Shown here one piece after another: positions 1 to 11,319 of a stretch of 64,000 nucleotides of DNA. A program made the position numbers and the translations under genes. The DNA lies in the NCBI GenBank assembly GCA_037074615.1, contig CM073538.1, positions 19,834,568 through 19,898,567 of the forward strand. The letters run 5' to 3'. The notes beneath the pieces are model-generated. The model worked only from the letters and a program-made list of their open reading frames with translations. It made no database searches and had not been told where the DNA came from. This DNA comes from Leucaena leucocephala. Taxonomy: Eukaryota; Streptophyta; Magnoliopsida; Fabales; Fabaceae. The first letter of the stretch is position 1; every line of letters begins with the position of its first letter.

Positions 1-785
1 AAGGTATAGATATTTTGTATGTATAAAAATATATTAAATTATTTTAATAATAAATTTTTTAAATAAAGATTTCTTTTACCAATTCTCTCGTCAAACAATT
101 TTAATTTATAGAATTAATGAAATAGTGGTAAAATTGGCATTTTAATAAGGAGAAATTAGTTAAAAGTATCCCGTTATAAATTTTATTAGCTAAAGATACA
201 TGATGTAACTCATCTTTAAAAAAAATATAGTTTATATTTTACTATATACAATTAGTTTTTAATTATATATGGATTTTTTTAAAATAAAAGATATTTACAT
301 ATAGATAAAGATATATATACCTATTTAAATTTAGAATTTTTAACCCAAAAAAATATTCAAACAAATACTTATATAATTTTCTCTTTTAATCATCTAATTT
401 TAACTAAAATTTTTAAATATTTTATTTTCGGTCAATTATTTTTTAAATGAATTAGTATGACTTAATTGAGCTTTTTTTCCAAACACAAACCTTTTCCACA
501 GTAATTTTTTATTGCATGTCCAGAAATTTTGGTGGGTTTTTTATTTTGTAGCATAAATATTTTAAATCAGTAAATTTGTTTGGCCAACATTTTGAAGCAT
601 TAAATTTGTTTGGCCAACATTTTAAAGCATTAAAGGCATCAACGCAATTGAGTTTCCAATATACTAGTTTGTATTATGCTGGGATAACATTTTATATGGT
701 ACATTTGGTTTAGTAAATTACCTTATTGGCCTTATTTAATGATCTTCTTCAAACTAGTTTTAATTTAAAACAAATTGAATAAAGT
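1..785. other. AT-rich intergenic DNA, no gene seen
   Basis: No supported coding region. The stretch is A/T-rich with short poly-A and poly-T runs. The only clear structure is the 30-bp direct repeat at 571-630, listed separately. Confidence 0.6.
571..630. repeat. 30-bp tandem direct repeat (2 units)
   Basis: Two adjacent 30-bp units (571-600 and 601-630) differ at a single base. Each contains the word TTTGGCCAACATTTT. No function is implied. Confidence 0.8.
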
Positions 786-1027
786 GGCCAAAAAAATTCT
801 AAAAATATTACCCCATTTTTTTAAATACCAAATTGATACTAATGACCAAATAAGGGATTTTAAATTTTTTATTATTTTATAATTTTACCCCTTCCTTAAT
901 ATAATTAGAATAATTATCAATTATATTACTAACATTATAAATATATATAGAAATATAGTCAATTTATATTATAAAAGTAATAAATGGCTATAAAGATTAA
1001 TTTATTTTAATAAATTTGAGATATAGT

Positions 1028-1542
1028 GTGTGTTTGAAAAAAAAATTTAAACTAGCTTACAAAAAAATGGACTTATAGATAGTTTATGAAAAAGGGCTTT
1101 TCTATAAGAACTTATAGAAAAAAAGTGATTTTGGATAAATGAGTGTTTGGATAGTTATTTGTAGAAGGGGTTTTATGAGTGGTAAATTATGAAAAATGGT
1201 ATAAGTATTAAATGAGGAGATATAAGAGATGAGAGGAGAGAGGAGGGAAGGTGTAATAAAGAAAAGAAAGAAAAAGTAGGAGAGATGAGAGAGGGTGTAA
1301 GAAAAAGTAGGAGAGCGGATATAAGAAAAAGTAGGGGTAATATAGTAATTGGTTAGTTTATAAACTCTTTTACTGTTTCATAAGTTACTCTAACCAGTTT
1401 ATCTGAAACATTGGTTTTAAACTATGGTTTAGTCTAAAAATCCGTTTGAATAAAAATTGCTGTTTGATTAAAAATTTTCCCAAACCGAGATTTGGGGCCA
1501 AAAGCCTTTTTCAAATCAAGGTTTGGGGTGTTACCAAACACA
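1028..1542 (+). mobile_element. hAT-type MITE, family A, copy 1
   Basis: The ends are GTGTGTTTG and CAAACACA. The interior has the features shared by family A: a purine-rich GAGAGATGAGAG tract, then TAATTGGTTAG, CTCTTTTACTGTTTC and TTTAGTCTAAAAAT. The flanks GATATAGT and CCTATAAA are both 6/8 matches to the GATATAAA found at the equivalent unbroken site in the tandem array, consistent with a decayed 8-bp duplication. Confidence 0.6.
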
Positions 1543-1822
1543 CCTATAAAAAAATAACTATCAATTGTATTACTTTACGATAGATATTTATAAAAATGCA
1601 ACGAATGACGTTACAAAAGTAGTAAATAGTCATAAGAATTTATTTATTTTTACAAGTTTTGGATATAAAAAAAATTGTTGTAAATTGCATTATTCATATA
1701 GTAAATATTTATAAAAATATAGTCAATAATATTATAAAAATAATAAATAATTGTAAAAATGTATTTACTTTAATAGGTTAGAGAATCGAAAAAATAGTTG
1801 TCAATTATATTAGTCATCCAGT

Positions 1823-2322
1823 GTGTTTAGAAACTACGAAAATATAATTTTAAAAGAGTTTTTGGGGTAAAATTTTAGTTTTGAGAAATTTTAAAATAAA
1901 CAATCATATTTGTTTAAACGGATTTTTGGACTAAACCAAAGTTTCAGATAAACTGATCAGAGTAACTTATGGAATAATAAAAGAGTTTATGAACTAACCA
2001 ATTACTATATTACCCATATTTTTTTATACCATCTCTCCTACTTTTTCTTATACACTCTCTCATCTCTCCTACTTTTTCTTACATCCTCTCTCTTTTCTTT
2101 CTTATACCTTTATTCCTCTCATCTCTTATCTCTCCTCATTTAATACTCATACTATTTTTTATAACTTACTAATAATAAAAGTACTATTAGAAATAACTAT
2201 TCAAACACTTATTTATTCAAAACTACTTTTTTTCTATAAATTCTTCTCCAAAAACCTTTTTCTATAAATTGCCAAAAATCATTTTTTTCATAAGCCTATT
2301 TCTAAAATTATATACAAACAGG
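1823..2322 (-). mobile_element. hAT-type MITE, family A, copy 2 (inverted)
   Basis: This is family A in the opposite orientation to copy 1, about 280 bp away, so the pair forms a large imperfect inverted repeat. The flanks CATCCAGT and GCTATAGT each match CATATAGT at 6/8; CATATAGT is present at the same place in the unbroken neighbouring unit. This supports an 8-bp target duplication and hence a hAT-type origin. Confidence 0.6.
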
Positions 2323-3333
2323 GCTATAGTAAATATCCATATAAATATAGTCAATATCATTATACAAGTAATAAATATCAATTACGTTATATTAACTAAA
2401 GGGTAAAATAGTAAAATAACCAAAAAATTTAAAATCTTTACTTAGTCATTGCTATCAATTTGAGATTTGAGACAATGGCATAACCTTTTTTAAATTTAGA
2501 AATTCAATATGTATTTTTAAGGAATTTTCCCATATTTATATATTTAAAAAATCCTAAAAATAGATTAGATAAAAATAATTAACTAAAAGTGGCTCATAAA
2601 ACAAAATCATTAGTTAGGCGATAAAAATAAATTTTAAATAGAATTGAAGAGTTAACTTAAGAAATGAAAATTAAATTCAAAATAAAATAAAATCATAATT
2701 ATACTAAACCAAAATAAAATAAATAGTTAGCCAAAAAATCTAAATAAAATTCAAAATATGAAATTATTTCATTCTGATCTGCTTATGGTAAAATAAATTT
2801 ATTATACAAGTTAAATGAAAAACACATTTTGCATAAAATGTGAATTGAATTATGGAAATACCTTTATAGGGTTTTTATTTTAAAAAATTGAAAAATAAAT
2901 CATCCATTAAAAATTTCATTAATATGAAGCACCTAATAGATTTATATATATAATATAAATACTCTGCATATTTTTATATATAAAATGTTGATATTTTAAT
3001 TTAAGTTATTCACAAAAAAAATAATAGAAGAATTTTCTCAATTTTTTATTTTTGTTTTTATTATTAGTTTCCTAAGCACTTTTTTAGTTATTTTCTTTTG
3101 CCAAAGTGCTTTTGTAGAATTAAAAAAAAAAACATTTTAAAAGCCCTTTCATTGAACGAGGGCTAAATACTGCAAGTTGCATACACACGAGACAAATGCG
3201 CGACTGTTGCACACGCGCGTTGAGTCTTGTCAAAATTGGTGGTGATCCTTCACAGGGATTTTGGTTTTATATTACCTTTTGGCGCTAACAAATGAGAAGA
3301 GACAATAAGCCGCATAATTTATAAGACAAAAGA

Positions 3334-3799
3334 AATGTTTAGTAAAAAAAATTTGGACAGCTTTTTAAAAAATAGTTTTTAAAAAAATTATAAAAAAAAT
3401 AATTTTAAATAAATAGGTATTTAAATAGTTATTATTAAAAAAATATTATTAAAAAATTATTAAAATTAGTATAATTTTATTAAAAATATGAGTAAGAAAA
3501 TAGGAGAAAATGTAAAAAAGAGAAATAAGAGAAGAGAGAATAGGGGGACTAAAAAGATATAAGATAGACGAGGAGAGATAATGAAAAAGATATAGAAAAA
3601 AAATATAAAATAAAATAGTAATTAAATAGTTATAAATTATTTTACTGTTCTAAGATCTATTTTTAGTAACTTGTGTAAAATTTTAATTTTAAATTATGAT
3701 TTTATCTAAAAATCTTTTTATATAAATATAACTGTTTATTTAAAAAAAATTAAACTAAAACTTTTTTAAAATTAAAATTTTATCTTTATCTAAATAGGC
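3334..3799 (+). mobile_element. hAT-type MITE, family A, copy 3 (degenerate)
   Basis: The family A landmarks appear in order: TGTTTAGT-like left end, long A-rich subterminus, GAGAGAATAG purine tract, TAGTAATTAAATAG, TTTTACTGTTCTAAG, ATGATTTTATCTAAAAAT, and a right end of CTAAATAGGCAT. Ends are approximate and no clear target duplication remains. Confidence 0.5.
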
Positions 3800-4280
3800 A
3801 TAAAATTATATTTCAAGGAATTATTGGGGATTTATTAATAATACAAATTTCTACTCCTTTTTCTCATATAAGTATTAAATTTAATTTTGAAAAAAATACT
3901 TACAAGATTACCTTCGAGATGTAAATATGCACATTTTAAATCAACAACCAGTAAATTCTCCCAGCATTGTACGGCATCAATTTTTTTGGGAAAAAAATCA
4001 ATCTAACCACAATAAAACGTCATTCTAGTGTATATTAAAGAACAATGTTTTTTTTTAACTGACAAAAAAACCTTAATCAAAGAACAGTAGTTAGAAATAG
4101 GGAAATTGATGAAAAATGTATCATTAAATTTTTACTGCTCAAAGTACTTAAAATTTTTATAAAAACCTAAATCCACTGGTACAACTCTTCTTTATATATC
4201 TAGCAATGTATAAATATCTTCTACTTCCAAGACTTCTTTAAATGGCACATGATTAAAGATGAGTTACACATATCTTAGTT

Positions 4281-4930
4281 TAAGTGAATGTTTGGATGTC
4301 ATTAAAATTAAGGTTTGAAAATAGTTTTTAACCCAAAACTTAGTTTAAGAAATTTTTTTAAAAAATAAATATATTTGTCTAAAATAATTTTTAAATTCAA
4401 CTATGTTTACAACTATAATTTTGAATGAACTACTGATAATAGTTTCTATATAAAAGAGTTTATAAACTATTCAATTATTATTTTATTTTTAATTTTTTAT
4501 ACATTATCTCTCATATATTATCTCTTTTACATTGAACATCTTCTTCTTCCTGGCTTTCATCATTTTCTCCCTAGCACTGTATAGTCACATCCTCTTATGT
4601 TGTCACTTCAAACTGTCTCCATTGGAGAGGAGGAAGTAGCCATAGGTCATAGAGAGGATGAAGTTGCTAGTCGTTGGTCGCTAGAAGGAGAGGAGGAAGA
4701 TGCCATATGAAGGAGAGAAGATGTACCCTAAAAAAAAGATAGGGATGATTGAACAATCTAACTTTTTCTCTCTCTTATACATAATAATTCGTCGATCATA
4801 AAAATCATTCTAATAATAACTATATAAATATTTATTTATTTATAATCATTTTTCTATAAACTCTTATTCATAAGTCATTTTTTAAAAGTTATTAAAAAAT
4901 CTTTTTTTTTATAAATATTTTTCTAAAAAG
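4281..4930 (-). mobile_element. hAT-type MITE, family A, copy 4, with foreign-looking interior
   Basis: The left part (GAATGTTTGGATG, then AAAACTTAGTTT and AGAGTTTATAAACTATTCAATTATTATTTTA) and the right part (ATAACTATATAAATATTTATTTATTTATAATC) match inverted family A. Between them, about 4540-4745, lies a GC-richer stretch with no counterpart in the other copies. Boundaries are approximate. Confidence 0.45.
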
Positions 4931-6050
4931 TTACATATGTTAAAAATAAATTGTCCTCATCCATCCCTTTTTAAAGACAAAAAAACGTAGACCAAGGCCA
5001 ATCTGACTTTTAGAAGATTATTTCTTAATATATCAATAAACACACAATCTATTAAATTCTATTTACAAGTTATGAGTGAGCCAACCAATATTTAAACCCC
5101 ATACAAGGACATGAAAAATATGTCTAACAAAAATATAAAACTATATTTAAATTTATATAAATATATTAATATAACTTCAAGTTGACACGCATGCGTTGTG
5201 TAAGAACTAAGAAGAATTAATGATTTCATTCCTTGTTTTCTTTTTTCAATACATAACTTTTGTATTGTCTTTATCATTTTTTTTGGGGGGGTAATCTGCA
5301 AGGCGTTACTTATTTGGGTAATTAATTTGTATAATGTCTATATTTGGAAGTGGTCCAAAGCTAAATCGATGGAAAATGAACCCTATCAACGGATGGGTGA
5401 CCAAACCCTGAATTTAGGGAGCAAGATTGTTGAAGAACAAACAAGAGTGTTGAATCTAACTAGGTATGTTAGTGTCACAGGAAGAATCATTTTAATCAAT
5501 CGAAGTTCCACAGTAACAAATTATTATAACCTTTTTAGTGGTAAATGTGCACACTATTAAAACTTCTCTATTTAATTACTCCTCCATCATAATTATACAA
5601 TCTATTTAACTAATTTAATTATATTAAAAAATTTAAATATATCAATTATTATAGTATATTTTTTTTAAAGTACTATAATTATCTTTCCTATCTCTCTCTT
5701 GTATGATTATTATTGAGAAAAATAGTTAATAAATTTATAATTTTGTTCTAAATTTATAGATTTACTCTAATTCATTTGGTTTAATAAATTTATATTTTTT
5801 TTCTAAATTTTCTTAATTAATTGAAAATATAAATATATATTTTTTATTTAGTGATTGAATAGTTTTCAATACAAATAATTAAAATGTGTAGCTTAAAAAA
5901 ACAACATTTTTTTATGAATAGTTAATTTTTTTTGGGTACAAATTAATGTTTTTAATATATATAATGTCAAGAGAACCAGTATGATGGGCTTGATCCAGAA
6001 TTGGGCTACTACCTTTCGGCCCATTTCAAATGCGTATTGGGCTCAAAGCC
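4931..6050. other. AT-rich intergenic DNA upstream of SEP2
   Basis: No supported coding region. Short open frames here (for example + strand 5327-5560) resemble no protein family I recognise and lie in A/T-rich, low-complexity sequence. Confidence 0.5.
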
Positions 6051-6088
6051 TGATGAGCCCACAAGACAAGAAAGAAAAATATCGTTAC

Positions 6089-6097
6089 CTATAAAAT
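6089..6097 (+). promoter_or_regulatory. Possible TATA box of SEP2
   Basis: CTATAAAAT lies about 350 bp before the SEP2 start codon and is followed by a pyrimidine-rich CTTCTTCTT leader-like stretch. A transcription start near 6120 would fit. No experimental support. Confidence 0.3.
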
Positions 6098-6356
6098 GAC
6101 ATATATAGCCTCCACCTTAACATTTTGTTTTTCTTCTTCTTCTTCTTGTTCTTCTTCGTACAGTGGTGGGCCATGTGTTCCGTGTTGGAGTTTCTAACAT
6201 GGACTCAACGTTGCAATGTGCAGACCCTACCTCTTGGAATTTTCGCACGCTCAAATAACTCGTTGTCCTTCCTGATTTCCACTTTAAAACGTCTTTTCAA
6301 TGTACCAAACAAAAGTTAATTCACTATTTGCAAACTACGTTTCTGAATCATCATTT

Positions 6357-6390
6357 GACACGTAGTACAATGTGGGTCCCACCACCACGT
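6357..6390 (+). promoter_or_regulatory. Two ACGT-core motifs upstream of SEP2
   Basis: GACACGTAG (about 6358) and CCACGTAC (about 6385) contain the ACGT core bound by bZIP and bHLH factors in light- and stress-responsive plant promoters. They lie 60-90 bp before the ATG, so they could equally be in the 5' UTR. Regulatory role is inference only. Confidence 0.25.
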
Positions 6391-6447
6391 ACTAAATTCA
6401 ACTAAATTCACGGAATCTGCAAAGTTCTCCTCTCATCCAGTTCTGAG

Positions 6448-7178
6448 ATGGCATCTCCGGCGCGCGTAGCGCACTGCAAGCTGCTGCCACCAGCACCACC
6501 GACAGCTAGATCGAAGGAGCAGTTAGTTCCGGTTCAGATTCCCGATCCGAAATCTAAGCCGTCGGGGCCAGAAAACATCGTTCTCCAGCCGCGGCTGTGT
6601 AACCTGAGATCTTACGGATCCGATAGGCCGGGAAGCGTGATCAGGACTAGGAAGAATGATTTTGATGGCGCCGGTGACGTGTCCACCTTCTTCGCGACGC
6701 TGTATGAATACATTGAAAGCTCTCAGAAAAGCCATGATTTCGAGATCATCTCAGGTCGCCTGGCTATGGTAATAATCTCTGTCCTCTCTAATTACACGAA
6801 ATTTCATAAGAAAACAAGAATCCACGACGAATCATGTAATGAATTTCATTTTTCAATCATTTTAAAGCTATGAATTAGTAAGAAATAATTCCGGGGGATT
6901 CGGTCAAGATGGTGTTTGCAGGGACTGTGACGATGGAAATTGTGACGGGGAACTCGGTGTTCGGAAAGATGGAAGTGGAAGGGATAGTGGAAGCAGGAGG
7001 GGTGTGTTTGGGAGCCGTAGCTTTTGCGGCCATGTTTGCGTGGTTCTCAAGTGCTCGAAACAGAGTTAGCAACATGTTCACAATTGGATGCAACACTTTC
7101 ATCGATTCAGTGATTGATCAAATTGTTGATAGCTTGTTCTACGAGAGTGAGCTTAGTGACTGGTCTGATGAACTGTAA
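6448..7178 (+). CDS. SEP2: Stress enhanced protein 2 (SEP2), chloroplastic, LHC-like
   Basis: Two-helix light-harvesting-like protein of the thylakoid membrane; the family is induced by high light and thought to aid photoprotection. Exons 6448-6768 and 6909-7178 are joined by a 140-bp phase-0 GT-AG intron, giving 196 residues, close to Arabidopsis SEP2 (At2g21970, about 200). Residues 1 to about 45 are rich in basic, Ser and Pro residues and fit a plastid transit peptide. A conserved stretch (LQPRLC.LRSYGSD) follows near residue 47. Helix 1 carries the chlorophyll-binding signature ExxxGRxAM (E99-M107), which ends exactly at the intron. A second hydrophobic segment covers about residues 137-153, and the C-terminus (FIDS.VDQIVD.LFY, ending SDWSDEL) is typical of SEP2. 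The start is the first ATG in frame. ACGT-core motifs lie just upstream. Identity is confident from the C-terminal half. Confidence 0.93.
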
Positions 7179-7670
7179 TGCTGTGTCGTTTATCTAAATG
7201 CAAAAAAACTATAGAAAATGAGTGAGGAGGGTCTATAATGGGGCAAGAGAGAGTCCAAGGATTTCATGGGCACCTCTGTAGCTTAGACGTTGCTGCATAG
7301 TGCATAGTATGATGTAAAAAGCTGTATATGTAGCAAAGAAAAACGCCAGTTGATATGGAGGCTCAATTATATTCAAATGCTTACTGATTTCACGTTTCAG
7401 TTTATATTTAGGATGCTTTGGGAAGACACTGGTTTCTTTCGCCTTGACGGCTCAACGCTTCATTGGTGAATACGCTAACGAGACCCAAAAGGTCAAAAGC
7501 AAATGGGGCTAACAAATTGAAAAATACAAATAAAAAATTAATTGTTAAAAGTGGCATTTGAACCCAATCCATTCCGGACTTTTCTACTAAATTCGTGATA
7601 CGCTAATAGGCCGAAGGGTCCGAAATAAAACTGGAGTATTGGCACTTGCTGGCCCATTCCATTGCCATAG
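7179..7670. other. SEP2 3' flank
   Basis: Probable 3' UTR and downstream sequence of SEP2. Nothing else is recognisable. Confidence 0.4.
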
Positions 7671-7945
7671 GGTATATTTGGTATAATGAAATGGAATTTA
7701 GGACAATAAAAACTATTTTTATTTATAATATTTTAGATTATTTTATTTTAGTTAATAAAACTAGAAAATAAGATGATAAAAGTAGAAATAAAATATTTTA
7801 GATTATTTTATTATAAATTATAAAAAAATATATAAATTTTATATTTATTTCTATTCTATCAAATAAAATTTTAAAGTCTATTTTTAATTTAATTTTATTT
7901 TTATTTTTATTTTTATAAAAAAATATTTCCACCGTATCAAACTGT
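7671..7945 (+). mobile_element. AT-rich MITE, family B, copy 1
   Basis: Inverted ends: GGGTATATTTGGTATAATG on the left and, reading inward on the other strand, AGTTTGATACGGTGGAAAT on the right. The interior is almost pure A/T. The reverse complement of about 7800-7945 aligns with 14773 onward, so this is one of two copies in the window. Target duplication not resolved. Confidence 0.5.
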
Positions 7946-8742
7946 GTAGCATAGGCTTTTGGTTATGGGTAGCCCAAGAAGAGGTTAGTCAAGAATAATT
8001 GTAGTTATAATCTTATGTAGCAAGGGAGGGATATAGGAATATTTCTTTATTGGGCAATAATTCATAGAGTTGATAAAATAGGGTGAGCTCAAGTTGGCTA
8101 GAAGTCAATATATTTTGGGGTAGACTGTTTAACTTTTCTTTTTTTTTTTTATTTGGCTAGCCTATCATTTTTTTTAATTATTAATATTATTATTTTATTT
8201 AAATATTACTTTAAATATTCATATTATATAAAAATAGTTATTTATTTATTAATATGTATTTATATATTATAATTAATATTATATTAATATTTATTTAAAT
8301 TTATAGTTATAAAATTATATTTTTATATAAAATAAGAATTTTTAAGAGTATAATATTAATATTTTTTTTATTATATTAATATAATAGAAATTTTTTATCA
8401 ATATTTTAAAAATTTAAAAATATTGAAAAAAGTAATAGGCTATCATATTAGCATACCACTTAAATAGGTTAAGATCAAATTCCCCTGCTAACTCGTAGAT
8501 TGAGTTAACATATAATTTAAGAGTTAACACATTTTCTCATGTCAGATTATATTTCAACTTATAGGGGCAGCATTGCATTCTTTTTACCTGATTATAAAGC
8601 ATGTCTTCTTTTTTAAAAAAATAATAATTTTCGTACAGAGAACTTTATATTTGAAAGGAATTAGCTCAAGATAAAAGGATACATAATAAATAATGCTTCA
8701 TCAGTTAGAAAACGTGACTCTCTTATTGAACTTGCTATAGTA

Positions 8743-9225
8743 TATATTTAGATAAATTTTTTGAAATGGGTTTATAAAAAAAACTTTTAAACAGTTTATA
8801 AAAAAATATTTTTAGAGAAGAGTTTATAAAAAAAATAGTTTTAAATAAATAATTATTTAAATAATTATTTCTAAAAGTACTTTTATTATTGATAAATTAT
8901 GAAAAATAGTATGAGTATTAAATAATGAGAGATAATATATAAGAGGAGAGACGGTATAAGAAAAAAAAAGAAAGTGTAAAAAAAATACGAGAGATGAGAG
9001 AGGGCGTAAGAGAAAGTAAGATTAATATAATAATTGATTAGTTCATAAGCTCTTTTACTATTTCATAAGTTACTCTGATCAATTTATTTAAAATTTTAAT
9101 TTTAAATTATAATTTAGTCTAAAAATTTATTTAAACAAATATGATTATTTATTTTAAAATTTTTTTAAACTTAAATTTTGCCAAACAAATTTTTTAAAAC
9201 TAAGTCTCCTCTGTTCCAAATAAGC
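8743..9225 (+). mobile_element. hAT-type MITE, family A, copy 5
   Basis: All family A landmarks are present, including GAGAGATGAGAG, GATTAGTTCATAAGCTCTTTTACTATTTC and AATTTAGTCTAAAAAT. It is flanked by CTATAGTA (8735-8742) and CTATAGTG (9226-9233), a 7/8 match and a good 8-bp hAT-type target duplication. Confidence 0.7.
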
Positions 9226-10480
9226 CTATAGTGAGACCCACAGTCCAAAAGGAGGTTCTACTCGGCAACAAAGAAAGAACAAGGGGCATGTTTTATTAAA
9301 TAGGAGTAAAATTAAAAAATTATTATATTTTATTGTATAGTTGATAAGTTTTCATGTTTTTTGTATGTATGTAAAATATACTCAAAATGACTTATAAATA
9401 GAATTAGAGAAATATTTGGATTCACAATTTAAAATCTTAATTTGAATTTTCAAATATGATTTTAAGATTTATGATATAAGTATATAAGACGTTTTTTGTT
9501 TTAACTTATGGGAAATACTTAATGAAAACAAATCCAAAGATACCAACAATATTAATTTACCCAATTTGAGATACAGCGCAGAAGCATTTAAAATAAGCTA
9601 AAAGTAAGTTAATCCAAACTAAACATTAACTAACTGGTTCCACTATAAAAATCAAGATTCCCCAATATTTTCAATTTGATCTAAAATATTAGATTTCTTC
9701 TTTAATATAAAAATTAATTAATTATTTAATTTATATAAATTAATTAATTATTTTTTATATTAATTATAATTAATTGATTTATTTAACTCACTTAATATGT
9801 TAAAAAATTAATTATGTCTTATATTAAATATTAGAGATAATAATTAATATTCTCTTCAATTTTAAATATAAGATATATTTTATAGTGTAATTTGTACTAT
9901 AAAATAAATTTTATATTTTAGATGAGAGATAATATAAAAGTTAATTAATTATTTTAATTAAATTAAAAAATATATAATAATTAATTTAAATTTAGATAGA
10001 TTCTTTTAGATATGGAGTTGAATTTTGAGATGATACCTATAAAAGGGACAACTACAAATGCCAAGCTGAAATAGTTCCGTAGATATCCCATTGAATGATA
10101 GCGCTGATTGAGTAAGAATCAAATATTTGATAACTAAAATAATTATTTTTTAATTATAAATAAATAATTAGATATATTCTATAGAAAGAATGACTATAAA
10201 TTTCATGCTGAAATAGTCGGTAAGATATCTCATTAAATGATAGGCTGATTGAGTAACAATAAAATATTTAGGAAACTTGATGGAAGCTCGAAATATATTG
10301 CCAGGGGTTATGTTGCTTTAAAAAAAAGTTTTAAAGTCAATGTCACCCAAAACTTTTATCTTAGTACGATATATTACCAATTCAACACCTCCAATAGTGA
10401 ACTATTAGTTGACCCAAATGTATGTGCTGAGTTGGCATGGGAACATGCATCCCCTCATTTTTTTCCAACTCATATATTTA
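9226..10480. other. AT-rich intergenic DNA with one tandem duplication
   Basis: No gene seen. The only structure is an imperfect duplication in direct orientation, listed separately at 10042-10272. Confidence 0.5.
10042..10272 (+). repeat. Imperfect direct duplication, ~85 bp, spaced ~150 bp
   Basis: The stretch from about 10042 to 10130 (GCTGAAATAGTT, GATATCCCATTGAATGATAG, GCTGATTGAGTAA) recurs at about 10188-10272 with scattered changes. Origin unknown. Confidence 0.55.
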
Positions 10481-11288
10481 CCACTATAGGAAAAAAAACT
10501 TCATGACGATAGAAAAGGACCTCCAAAACTCTGTCAGATTCTTCCTCTCCTTCATCTTCATTATGATCCCCACCATAGCCATCCCCACTTCATGCTTCAC
10601 AACATTCACACAACTCTTCTTCTGAACTATGAATATCAGTACTCTTCTTCTTCTTCATCTTCTTCTGCTGCTTTAGGTACATCAAAGATGGAATTAAATG
10701 GCTCAAGTAGATTCTCGCAAACTTAGCTTCTGCTATTTTATGGGTTCCACAGAGTAAATACGCCGTCGCTTTGTTGTAAGCTTCCCCTCCATATCTAACC
10801 CAGAAAAAAATACTGCACAGTCACTCTGAAAGATATGTAATGAGATCTGAAGAAGAAGAAAATCGTCCGGCCTTATGTTGATGCCATTGAATGAAGAAAA
10901 TCAACTTCATCACGCATTTCTAAGCCTCTTAAGAATGAAGATAATTTGTTATCTCAAACCCCAAAATCTCTATTTAAAGCACACGTACCACTCTTTCATG
11001 AGAATAGCAACAATGGCGAGAAGAACATTATGATCTGCTCTCTTTTTCTGGGTCGCTTTCTCTGCTCTCCTCACATCTCACTACTCCAATGCTTATCCCC
11101 TCTCAACCCAAAACCGATGGATCATGGACAACTCCACTGGCGAACGAGCCAAATTCGTGTGCGGCCACTGGGCGGGGCACCTTCAGCCAATGATTCCAGA
11201 AGAGTCTGAAGACGCCGGAGATAGCAAAGGGCCAGATTGGAGAGGGTGAGAGATGAGGACTCCGTAACCCACGTTTGATCACCAAGTC

Positions 11289-11319
<31 letters not shown>

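Larger units (their letters stand above)
905..2400. repeat. Interrupted tandem array of ~120-bp units
   Basis: Related units lie at about 905-1022, 1550-1675, 1676-1810 (continuing after the second MITE) and 2325-2400. They share a core of the type TATAGTCAATATTATAAAAGTAATAAAT followed by an A/T spacer. The array is cut twice by MITE insertions. The uninterrupted unit at about 1676-1800 shows what the target looked like before insertion. Confidence 0.55.
786..2531. mobile_element. Non-autonomous element with ~100-bp terminal inverted repeats and an internal tandem array
   Basis: Positions 786-895 and the reverse complement of 2402-2531 align over about 100 bp, sharing for example CAAATTGATA and GATTTTAAATTTTTT. 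The right end reads GGGAAAATTCC inward, a common Mutator-like terminus. Inside are about four degenerate units of roughly 120 bp, with two MITEs (1028-1542 and 1823-2322) inserted in them. There is no transposase and I found no convincing target duplication. A Mutator-like non-autonomous element is the best guess, but the class is inferred. Confidence 0.5.

Noticed and set aside
6523..7102. - strand open frames across SEP2
   Set aside because: Antisense to the SEP2 exons, which have strong family matches and a consistent intron.
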